13,197 nt of DNA from Bifidobacterium breve (GTDB lineage Bacteria; Actinomycetota; Actinomycetes; Nanopelagicales; Nanopelagicaceae): positions 1-13,197 of the forward strand of contig CAMBOZ010000034.1 of assembly GCA_945869505.1 (NCBI GenBank), in the 5' to 3' direction. A program made the position numbers and the translations under genes. The notes beneath the pieces were generated by a model that saw only the letters and a list, made by a program, of their open reading frames with translations, made no database searches and was not told where the DNA came from. This document shows, one piece after another, positions 6,837 to 13,197 of this stretch (position 1 is its first letter; every line of letters starts with the position of its first letter).

Positions 6837-7933
6837 AGTTCGTAGATTCTAGGCACTCGTGGGCCAATTCGTGTAACTATCTCGTAATTTATAGACCCAG
6901 ATGCATCACCCCAGTCATCTGCGGTGTATTCCCCACTCGTACCTGGTCCAAAAATACTCACCCAATCCCCAGACTTCGCAGTTGAGGCTGCGCCGAGGTC
7001 TACTACGAATTGATCCATGGAAACGCGGCCAATAATCGGTGCACGTTGGCCGTTAAAGCTAACTCCAACGTTCTTGGCAATGCGCGGAATGCCATCGGCA
7101 TAACCCATCGCGACCAACCCTAACTTTGTATCACTCTTTGTAACTTCAGTTGCCCCATAACCAACCGGTGATCCGGCAGGAACATCTTTTACCAAATGTA
7201 ATTTGGCGCGAAGGGTCATTGCAGGTTTCAGAGAAAGTTTTTCTGAATTACCTAAAGTTTTTACATCGGGACTGAGGCCATACATTGCGATTCCAGTGCG
7301 CACCATGTCAAAGGCAGAAGCTGGGTCAACTAGCGTTGCTGCAGAATTTGAAAGATGACGAATTATATTTGTGTACCCGAATGATTCTAAAGTGGCCACC
7401 ATTTTTTTAAATCGAGTTAACTGCTCAAGGTTCTGTGGCTCACCTGGTTCATCGGCGCGGGCGAAGTGGGAAAAGATTCCGATTATTTCAACACCTTTTA
7501 CGTGATGAGCATCAATTTCATTCCATTCGGATAAAAAACCACCGCGCGTCATTCCGGTATCTACTTCCAAATGTATGCGCGGACGTTTAGTCCCGGTGAC
7601 AGCTCCAACTTCTTCCAGCGCCTTAATTGATGAAACTGCGATATCAATATCGTGATCAACTGCGCTCTTAAAGTCAGAACCCGGTGGCACAAGCCACGCC
7701 AATATCGGTGCAGTTATTCCTGCCTTGCGAAGTGTGATTGCTTCTTCAAGTAATGCAACACCCAACCAAGATGCGCCACCTTCCAGCGCCGCTTTCGCAA
7801 CTGGAATAAGTCCGTGACCATAGGCATCTGCTTTAACAACAGCTAATAAATCGACGCCGGCTTTGTCTTTGAGAAAAGCAACGTTTGCTTTTATTGCGGA
7901 TAAATCAATTACCGCTTCTGCGCGATTTGTCAT
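6833..7933 (-). CDS. alr: Alanine racemase
   Basis: This PLP-dependent cytoplasmic enzyme interconverts L- and D-alanine and supplies D-Ala for the peptidoglycan stem peptide. The protein has 366 residues, normal for the family. It shows the PLP lysine motif [11 protein letters not shown] (31-41, Lys34), Arg130 in [10 protein letters not shown], the catalytic Tyr259 in [16 protein letters not shown] (277-284) and [12 protein letters not shown] (303-314). It ends [14 protein letters not shown], the standard terminus. The start ATG overlaps the acpS TGA by 4 nt and its own TGA overlaps the livG ATG by 4 nt, so it sits in the middle of a coupled chain. In many actinobacteria the next gene is tsaE. 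Here the liv-hydrolase module lies between them. Confidence 0.97.
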   Translation of the reverse strand: MTNRAEAVIDLSAIKANVAFLKDKAGVDLLAVVKADAYGHGLIPVAKAALEGGASWLGVALLEEAITLRKAGITAPILAWLVPPGSDFKSAVDHDIDIAVSSIKALEEVGAVTGTKRPRIHLEVDTGMTRGGFLSEWNEIDAHHVKGVEIIGIFSHFARADEPGEPQNLEQLTRFKKMVATLESFGYTNIIRHLSNSAATLVDPASAFDMVRTGIAMYGLSPDVKTLGNSEKLSLKPAMTLRAKLHLVKDVPAGSPVGYGATEVTKSDTKLGLVAMGYADGIPRIAKNVGVSFNGQRAPIIGRVSMDQFVVDLGAASTAKSGDWVSIFGPGTSGEYTADDWGDASGSINYEIVTRIGPRVPRIYEL

Positions 7934-8271
7934 CGCTCAACCACAACCATGGCAGATGCGATTCCGGCATCGTGCGAGAGTGAGAGATGGACCTTTGCGC
8001 CATCAACTAATTCCGCTATTTCTCCGCGGAATAAGAAATCTGGCTTTCCACTCTCGTGATTTATTACTTCTGCGTCGTGCCAAGGCAGTCCGCGTCCCGC
8101 ACTTAACGCTTTGGCTAGGGCTTCTTTAGCGGCAAAGCGCGCAGCGAGTGAATGAATTGGTTTGGTTGCTTCAGATGGAGTGAATAACTTTTCGCGAAGT
8201 GATGGGGTGCGTTCTAGCGATTCGGCAAAGCGGGCGATATCAACTACATCGATACCAATGCCATCAATCAT
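7930..8271 (-). CDS. acpS: Holo-[acyl-carrier-protein] synthase
   Basis: AcpS moves the 4'-phosphopantetheine arm from CoA onto the conserved Ser of acyl carrier protein, activating it for fatty acid synthesis. The 113-residue protein is of normal size for the trimeric AcpS type. Mg-binding residues are visible as Asp8 in [12 protein letters not shown] (4-15) and Glu50 in [12 protein letters not shown] (45-56). The C-terminal [17 protein letters not shown] matches the family ending. The gene follows the PAP2 stop by 20 nt without a clear Shine-Dalgarno, and overlaps alr by 4 nt (ATGA). A NAD(P)HX epimerase/dehydratase gene, often found next to acpS or alr in actinobacteria, is absent here. 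Confidence 0.95.
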   Translation of the reverse strand: MIDGIGIDVVDIARFAESLERTPSLREKLFTPSEATKPIHSLAARFAAKEALAKALSAGRGLPWHDAEVINHESGKPDFLFRGEIAELVDGAKVHLSLSHDAGIASAMVVVER

Positions 8272-8291
8272 GTTCTTTAGTGTAATTGGCG

Positions 8292-8960
8292 TTAAGAGAG
8301 TTGGCTATTAGATGGCCAATAGCGATCGATCGCTATCACCAAGACCAACAAGGCGCCGCCAATGAAGAGGCCTCCTAGTAAATCTGAGAACCAATGAGTA
8401 TCACGTACTAGCGAAACGATGCAGACTGTCAAACGGATGGTTGCTACTCCGGCGCTTGCTAACCGTCCGCGATAGCGATCCACATGCGCATATCTATAAA
8501 TTAAATAAGCGAGTACTCCCCAAGTAAGTAATGCGTTAGATGCATGTCCGCTTGGATATGACATTCCACCGAAGTGCAATAAGTCGATTCCAACTTTTGG
8601 CTTGGTGCGACCTAGCCAGAATTTAAAGAAACCGACTACGAGATTTAGGCAGATCAAAGAGAGAATTGCCAAGTTAAGTGGGCGCCAGGTTTTAAAGCGG
8701 CGCGCGATATAAAAGGCGGCGATTAAGAGAACTGTTGCAGTAACACTGCGAAGACCAAGATCATCTAAGCGACGAATGATAAATCCAGTAATTCCGTCAA
8801 ACTTAGGTCGATCTAAATCGTGAAGCCATTTATCAATTTCAATCAGTGGTCCATTGATAATTACTTGGTGAGTAACTAAAAGAAATCCAGTGAAAAGTAT
8901 TGCTGACCAGCGAAATGCCCGCGTCATTTGAGCGCGACGAACATCCAGTACTACTGACAT
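8292..8960 (-). CDS. PAP2-family membrane phosphatase, substrate unknown
   Basis: This 222-residue integral membrane protein of the type 2 phosphatidic acid phosphatase superfamily has about five or six hydrophobic segments. The three catalytic blocks can be seen, but two deviate. Block 1 is KFWLGRTKP (113-121), with Lys120 where the consensus K-x6-RP has Arg. Block 2 is PSGH (136-139), intact. Block 3 is [11 protein letters not shown] (183-193), with the nucleophile His189 and Asp193 present, but Ser183 at the position usually held by Arg; an Arg lies three residues later (186). The ATG at 8960 follows the glmS stop after two bases (TAACTATG). A second in-frame ATG at codon 12 is possible. 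Its place among envelope genes suggests undecaprenyl-pyrophosphate or another lipid phosphate as substrate, which is inference. Confidence 0.85.
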   Translation of the reverse strand: MSVVLDVRRAQMTRAFRWSAILFTGFLLVTHQVIINGPLIEIDKWLHDLDRPKFDGITGFIIRRLDDLGLRSVTATVLLIAAFYIARRFKTWRPLNLAILSLICLNLVVGFFKFWLGRTKPKVGIDLLHFGGMSYPSGHASNALLTWGVLAYLIYRYAHVDRYRGRLASAGVATIRLTVCIVSLVRDTHWFSDLLGGLFIGGALLVLVIAIDRYWPSNSQLS

Positions 8961-8962
8961 AG

Positions 8963-10807
8963 TTATTCGACCGTAACGGATTTAGCCAAGTTACGTGGCT
9001 GATCTACATCGTTACCGCGTGCAATAGCCATTTCATAGGCAAATACCTGCAAAGGCACGGTCGCTAATATTGGCTGGAAAAGCGGTGAGCAAGCAGGAAT
9101 ACGAATGATGTGTTCTGCGCCGACAACTTCTGCGCCTTCGTGGGCGATAACGATCACACGAGCACCGCGCGCTTTTACTTCTTGGATGTTACTCAACATC
9201 TTCTCATCAAGTGCGTGATCACTTCCTGAAGGAAGAATTGCAATGACCGGCGTTCCTTTAGCCTCATCGATAAGTGCGATGGAGCCATGCTTTAAGTCAC
9301 CGCCAGCAAAACCTTCCGCGTGGATGTAGGCCAACTCTTTTAACTTTAGCGCGCCTTCAAGTACGACGGGATAGCCAATATTGCGACCAATAAATAAGAC
9401 AGTCTCTGACTTAGCAAAGGTGCGAGTTAAAGCACGCAACGGTTCTACTGTTTCTAGAATTTGTTCAATCTTGCCCGGTAGTTCGAGCATTTCGTTATAG
9501 AGATCGTGCACCTGCGAATCGCTTAACTCGCCGCGAACTTGGGCTAAGTGAAGACCAATCAAATCAACGGCAACGATCTGGGTCAGCAGCGCTTTAGTGG
9601 ATGCAACAGCAATTTCTGGACCAGCGTGCGTGTAAAGAACTGCATCGGATTCGCGCGGAATCGTGGAGCTATTGGTATTGCAGATGGCAAGTACTCGCGC
9701 ACCGGCTGCTTTGGCATGGCGAATCGCCATCAAGGTATCCATAGTCTCACCGGATTGCGAGATCGCAATTACCAAGGTGTTGGAATCAATAATTGGATCG
9801 CGGTAACGGTATTCGCTAGCGATTTCTACTTCAACTGAAATCTTCGCCCACTTTTCAATTACATACTTTGCGATCATTCCTGCGTGATAAGCCGTGCCGC
9901 AAGCGATCACGACAATTTTCTTAAGCGCTTTTATTTCAGCATCTGACATATGTAATTCATCTAGCTCAATTTTGCCGTTATCGGTTAAGCGGCCAATTAA
10001 AGTGTCGGCAACGGCCTTTGGCTGTTCAAAGATTTCTTTGAGCATAAAGTGCGAATAGCCACCCTTTTGCGCAGATGCCGAATCCCAAGTAATTGCGTAC
10101 TCCTTAGGGGTGATCGCTTTTCCGTCTAAACCAATAATCGAAATTCCGGTTGGGGTCATTGTGATAATTTCATCTTGCCCGAGTTCAACTGCACGCTTGG
10201 TGTAATCAATAAATGCCGCAACATCTGATGCCATAAAATTTTCACCATCGCCTAAGCCGACAACCAAAGGTGAATTGCGGCGAACCCCAACGATTGTCTC
10301 GGGTGCATCGGCGTGTACGGCTACCAAGGTAAATGAACCACGCAGCCGAGTTACCGCCTCACGCATTGCTTGAGTTAGATCGCCGTTATGGGATTTACGT
10401 AGATCAGAGAGTAAATGTGCAACAGATTCGGTATCGGTATCTGATGAAAAAGAATGTCCACGCGCTTGCAGTTCTGCTTTTAACTCAGAATAGTTTTCGA
10501 TAATTCCATTATGGATAACGGCAAGCTTGCCTTCATTATCTGTGTGCGGATGCGCGTTGCGATCAGTTGGTCCACCGTGTGTTGCCCAACGAGTGTGCCC
10601 AATTCCTGAATGAACAACCGGCATATTTGTAGGCAGTGCGCCTTCAAGATTAGCTAATTTACCGGCGCGCTTTTCAATAAAGAGTGCACCTGATGTTCCG
10701 AGTGCGATCCCCGCTGAGTCATAACCGCGGTATTCCATGCGGCGCAGGCCTTCAATTAAAGGAGTAATTGCAGACTGTGGCCCTGTGTAACCCACAATTC
10801 CGCACAC
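8963..10807 (-). CDS. glmS: Glutamine-fructose-6-phosphate aminotransferase (isomerizing)
   Basis: GlmS makes glucosamine-6-phosphate from fructose-6-phosphate and glutamine, the first committed step to UDP-GlcNAc. The 614-residue protein is full length. An N-terminal class II glutaminase domain (2 to about 220) begins with the nucleophile Cys2 and has RWATHGG (73-79) and HNGIIEN (99-105). Two sugar-isomerase domains follow, with CGTAYHAG (303-310), ISQSGET (349-355), VASTKALLTQ (401-410), EGALKLKELAYIHAEGF (484-500) and the C-terminal PRNLAKSVTVE. The start is a GTG at 10807, fixed by the need for Cys at position 2. The gap to the glmM stop is 7 nt. There is no room for a glmS ribozyme in this gap, so Firmicute-style control is excluded at this start. 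Confidence 0.98.
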   Translation of the reverse strand: MCGIVGYTGPQSAITPLIEGLRRMEYRGYDSAGIALGTSGALFIEKRAGKLANLEGALPTNMPVVHSGIGHTRWATHGGPTDRNAHPHTDNEGKLAVIHNGIIENYSELKAELQARGHSFSSDTDTESVAHLLSDLRKSHNGDLTQAMREAVTRLRGSFTLVAVHADAPETIVGVRRNSPLVVGLGDGENFMASDVAAFIDYTKRAVELGQDEIITMTPTGISIIGLDGKAITPKEYAITWDSASAQKGGYSHFMLKEIFEQPKAVADTLIGRLTDNGKIELDELHMSDAEIKALKKIVVIACGTAYHAGMIAKYVIEKWAKISVEVEIASEYRYRDPIIDSNTLVIAISQSGETMDTLMAIRHAKAAGARVLAICNTNSSTIPRESDAVLYTHAGPEIAVASTKALLTQIVAVDLIGLHLAQVRGELSDSQVHDLYNEMLELPGKIEQILETVEPLRALTRTFAKSETVLFIGRNIGYPVVLEGALKLKELAYIHAEGFAGGDLKHGSIALIDEAKGTPVIAILPSGSDHALDEKMLSNIQEVKARGARVIVIAHEGAEVVGAEHIIRIPACSPLFQPILATVPLQVFAYEMAIARGNDVDQPRNLAKSVTVE

Positions 10808-10814
10808 TTGTTTT

Positions 10815-12191
10815 TTACCCCAGCTCTGCTTGAACGACCTTCGCTAGGTCGTTTGCTATTTCGCTCGCTAGGTTATCACTCTGTGCCTCAACCATCACGC
10901 GGACAAGCGGTTCGGTGCCAGATGCTCTTAATAAAATGCGTCCATGCGCGCCGAGTTTTGCTTCAGCGGCTAGAACCGCCGCCTTTATTGCAGCAGATTG
11001 ATCTAGCTTATCTTTTGCCACGTTCTTAACGTTTACTAGAACTTGCGGAAAGCGAACCATTGCAGATGCAAGCTCTTGCAGAGTTTTTCCAGATTTAACA
11101 ACTTCTTGAGCCAGAGCAAGAGCTGTAAGTGTTCCATCACCAGTGGTTGCGAAATCACGCATAATTAAATGGCCAGATTGTTCCCCGCCAAGTGAGAAAC
11201 CTTTTTCAATCATCTTCTCAAGCACATATCGATCGCCAACCGCGGTTGTTTCAACGGTGATGCCCGCATCTTTCATGGCATGCAAGAAACCGAGATTGCT
11301 CATAACTGTTGCAACAATTGTGTTTGCCTTAAGCGAACCAGATGCTTTAAATCCGCGCGCCAAGATTGTCATAATTACATCACCATCTATTTCAGCACCG
11401 TGCGCATCAATTGCTAAGACGCGATCAGCATCGCCGTCGTGGGCCACGCCAAAGTCTGCGCCTTCGCGCAATACCGCAGTTCGCAATTGTTCAAGATGAG
11501 TAGAACCGCAACCATCGTTGATATTCCAACCATTAGGGGCATCAAATATTGAAATTACTTCTGCCCCAGCGCGGCGGTAGGCCTCAGGTGAGACAGTTGA
11601 TGCTGCTCCATTTGCGCAATCCACGACAATCTTTAAACCTTTAAGCGGAGTTTTAACCGAAGACAGCAGGTGCTTTAAATATCTTTCGCGAGCGCTCTCG
11701 TCCACAATTGCGCGGCCGACACCGTTGCCGGTTGGGCGCTCCCAAGGTTCACCTACGCGCGCTTCGATCGCAGCTTCAATGGCATCATCTAACTTTCCGC
11801 CACCGCGAGAAAATAACTTGATTCCATTATCTGGGGCTGGATTGTGCGATGCCGAAATCATTACACCGAGGTCAGCACCTGATTCAGCAACTAAATGTGC
11901 AATCGCGGGAGTTGGCAGAACGCCAACACGATAAACATCAACACCTGCGCTAGTTAAACCAGCAACAACGGCTGCTTCTAGGAATTCACCGGATGCACGA
12001 GAGTCGTGGCCAACAATGGCTACAGGTCGAGAATTGCTTGCAATCTCGCCAGAAGAACTAGGGCGGTGTGATTTATCAGGATTTGTTTCAACAAGAATAT
12101 GTGCAGCAGCAACAGCAACGTCGAGTGCTAATTCAGCGGTGAGATCACGATTAGCTAAGCCACGTATTCCATCGGTTCCAAAGAGTGCCAC
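10815..12191 (-). CDS. glmM: Phosphoglucosamine mutase
   Basis: GlmM converts glucosamine-6-phosphate, the GlmS product, to glucosamine-1-phosphate for UDP-GlcNAc synthesis. The 458 residues are slightly more than usual. The start is GTG at 12189-12191, giving [15 protein letters not shown], the expected family N-terminus; no better in-frame start lies upstream. Seen are the phosphoserine loop ISASHNP (112-118, Ser115), the metal loop HDGDADR (251-257), the sugar-specificity loop GGEQSGH (335-341) and the phosphate-binding [11 protein letters not shown] (422-432). A polar Ser/Pro/Asn-rich stretch at about 36-54 looks like a short insertion compared with other actinobacterial GlmM. It follows rpsI by 23 nt and precedes glmS by 7 nt, so both steps of the pathway are co-transcribed. 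Confidence 0.97.
   Translation of the reverse strand: MALFGTDGIRGLANRDLTAELALDVAVAAAHILVETNPDKSHRPSSSGEIASNSRPVAIVGHDSRASGEFLEAAVVAGLTSAGVDVYRVGVLPTPAIAHLVAESGADLGVMISASHNPAPDNGIKLFSRGGGKLDDAIEAAIEARVGEPWERPTGNGVGRAIVDESARERYLKHLLSSVKTPLKGLKIVVDCANGAASTVSPEAYRRAGAEVISIFDAPNGWNINDGCGSTHLEQLRTAVLREGADFGVAHDGDADRVLAIDAHGAEIDGDVIMTILARGFKASGSLKANTIVATVMSNLGFLHAMKDAGITVETTAVGDRYVLEKMIEKGFSLGGEQSGHLIMRDFATTGDGTLTALALAQEVVKSGKTLQELASAMVRFPQVLVNVKNVAKDKLDQSAAIKAAVLAAEAKLGAHGRILLRASGTEPLVRVMVEAQSDNLASEIANDLAKVVQAELG
10833..10853 (-). repeat. Perfect 8-bp inverted repeat in the 3' end of glmM
   Basis: Arms 10833-10840 and 10846-10853 pair perfectly around a 5-nt loop. The repeat lies within the last codons of glmM, about 25 nt upstream of the glmS GTG. 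It has no T run and so is not a terminator. It might influence glmS translation initiation or mRNA processing, or be a coincidence of coding sequence. Confidence 0.45.
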
Positions 12192-12214
12192 TGCTGTTCT
12201 GCGGCCCTTTGAAA

Positions 12215-12709
12215 TTAACGCTTGCTGTATTGCGAACGCTTACGGGCCTTCTTCAGACCGTACTTCTTGCGCTCGATAACACGTGCATCACGTGAAAGGA
12301 CTCCAGCCTTCTTTAGCGCTGGACGGTGTGCATCAACATCGATCTCGTTAAGTGAACGTGCAACGCCTAAGCGAAGTGCGCCAGCTTGACCAGATACTCC
12401 GCCACCGTTGATACGTGCGAAAACATCGTATTGATTTTCAGCACCAACAGTGCGGAAAGGCTCTGAAACTAATTGTTGGTGAACTTTATTTGGGAAGTAA
12501 TTCTCAAGTGTCTTACCGTTAACAACCCAACGACCTGTGCCAGGTACTAGGCGAACGCGAGCAACTGCTTCTTTACGACGACCGGTTCCTGCGCCAGGTG
12601 CCTTGATTGCTGGGCGGTTGGTTGCAGGTGCTGGTGAAGATGAAGAGTAAGAAGTAGGAACTTCGTTCTCGTCTAGATCTGAAACTTCGTTATAAGTTGT
12701 ATCTGACAT
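12215..12709 (-). CDS. rpsI: 30S ribosomal protein S9
   Basis: Small-subunit protein S9, whose C-terminal tail reaches the P-site tRNA. The protein has 164 residues. The conserved core starts at [17 protein letters not shown] (41-57) and includes [20 protein letters not shown] (110-129). It ends in the invariant basic tail with SKR as the last three residues. Residues 1-40 are an acidic then Ser/Pro/Ala-rich, low-complexity extension, which is common in actinobacterial S9 and absent from the E. coli protein. It follows rplM by 14 nt. AAGGGA overlapping the rplM stop is the likely ribosome-binding site. The L13-S9 pair is a nearly universal bacterial operon. Confidence 0.98.
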   Translation of the reverse strand: MSDTTYNEVSDLDENEVPTSYSSSSPAPATNRPAIKAPGAGTGRRKEAVARVRLVPGTGRWVVNGKTLENYFPNKVHQQLVSEPFRTVGAENQYDVFARINGGGVSGQAGALRLGVARSLNEIDVDAHRPALKKAGVLSRDARVIERKKYGLKKARKRSQYSKR

Positions 12710-12723
12710 TTGTTATAGGTCCC

Positions 12724-13176
12724 TTACTTTGAGATCTGTGAAACTTGAGTGAATACATATGGAGTTGGTGCTTGAGCGCCGTGTGGGTGCTCTGGACCTG
12801 CATAAACTTTTAGCTTTGATGCCACTTGCTGACCAAGGCGGTTCTTAGGAAGCATTCCCTTGATCGCCTTTTCTACAAGACGTGTTGGGTGCTTTTCAAT
12901 TAGCTCACCGTAAACAGTTGAGCGAAGACCACCTGGGAAACCTGAGTGGCGGTGTTCAAACTTTGAAAGCGCTTTGTTTCCGGAGAGTGCAACTTTTTCA
13001 GCGTTGATGATTACAACGAAGTCGCCCATATCCATGTGTGGAGCAAATGTTGCCTTGTGCTTACCGCGAAGAAGAACTGCAGCATGTGTTGCAAGGCGGC
13101 CAAGAACTACATCTTGTGCATCGATGACGTGCCATTTACGGACGGCGTCTCCGGCCTTAGGGCTATATGTGCGCAT
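12724..13176 (-). CDS. rplM: 50S ribosomal protein L13
   Basis: Large-subunit protein L13, an early assembly protein that binds 23S rRNA. The 150-residue protein is complete. Motifs are [17 protein letters not shown] (14-30), [20 protein letters not shown] (47-66), [11 protein letters not shown] (76-86) and the family signature [10 protein letters not shown] (105-114). The start ATG at 13176 is preceded at 9 nt by GAAGG within a purine-rich stretch (13186-13193). As the first gene in the window and normally the first of the L13-S9 operon, its promoter and any L13 autoregulatory leader lie beyond the right edge. Confidence 0.98.
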   Translation of the reverse strand: MRTYSPKAGDAVRKWHVIDAQDVVLGRLATHAAVLLRGKHKATFAPHMDMGDFVVIINAEKVALSGNKALSKFEHRHSGFPGGLRSTVYGELIEKHPTRLVEKAIKGMLPKNRLGQQVASKLKVYAGPEHPHGAQAPTPYVFTQVSQISK

Positions 13177-13185
13177 GCTTTATTA

Positions 13186-13193
13186 CCTTCTTC
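13186..13193 (-). promoter_or_regulatory. Shine-Dalgarno of rplM
   Basis: A purine-rich GAAGAAGG on the minus strand lies 9 nt before the rplM ATG and fits a ribosome-binding site. The remaining bases to the window edge are too few to show a promoter. Confidence 0.65.
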
Positions 13194-13197
13194 TTTT

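Noticed and set aside
10808..10814. Possible glmS ribozyme-riboswitch upstream of glmS
   Set aside because: Only 7 nt separate glmM and glmS, and the upstream DNA is GlmM coding sequence. The ribozyme needs a far longer conserved leader.
11143..11499. Plus-strand open frame of 118 codons opposite glmM
   Set aside because: It is antisense to the conserved metal- and sugar-binding regions of GlmM and shows no protein-family features of its own.
1..13197. Mobile elements, tRNA or rRNA genes, CRISPR arrays, phage or toxin-antitoxin genes
   Set aside because: I saw no transposase or integrase motifs, no spaced direct repeats and no tRNA-like cloverleaf. Nearly all the sequence is accounted for by the listed minus-strand genes.

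Overview
The window looks like a chromosomal stretch of a streamlined, moderate-GC actinobacterium. A freshwater Nanopelagicales (acI)-type genome is my best guess. The reasons are the actinobacterial order rplM-rpsI-glmM-glmS-acpS-alr...tsaE, an S9 protein with a long N-terminal tail, a mixture of ATG and GTG starts, very short intergenic gaps, and base composition that is not GC-rich. The taxonomic placement is inference.

All 14 genes lie on the minus strand and are transcribed from high to low coordinates. From 13197 down to 6833 the genes are housekeeping: ribosomal proteins L13 and S9, then GlmM and GlmS (UDP-GlcNAc supply), a PAP2-type membrane phosphatase, AcpS (holo-ACP formation) and Alr (D-alanine). 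Most relate to cell-envelope precursors. Gaps are -4 to 23 nt.

From 6836 down to 459 sits an accessory module: livG, livF, livH, livM, a Liv-type substrate-binding protein (SBP) and a secreted alpha/beta-hydrolase. The module is joined to alr by an ATGA stop/start overlap. The SBP and hydrolase are joined by a TAATG overlap. After the hydrolase comes a strong intrinsic terminator (391-432). About 20 nt beyond it, tsaE (tRNA t6A biogenesis) starts and runs off the left edge. The module therefore separates alr from tsaE, which are often adjacent in actinobacteria.

The most interesting reading is a coupled external-hydrolysis/import system. A secreted serine hydrolase with a very large cap region would release a small product outside the cell. 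A non-lipidated SBP with a Tat-like signal would bind it, and LivHMGF would import it. LivG has a degenerate ABC signature that pairs with the His-less H-loop of LivF, so one of the two ATP sites is probably degenerate. The substrate cannot be read from sequence. No RNA genes, CRISPR arrays, insertion sequences or phage genes were seen.
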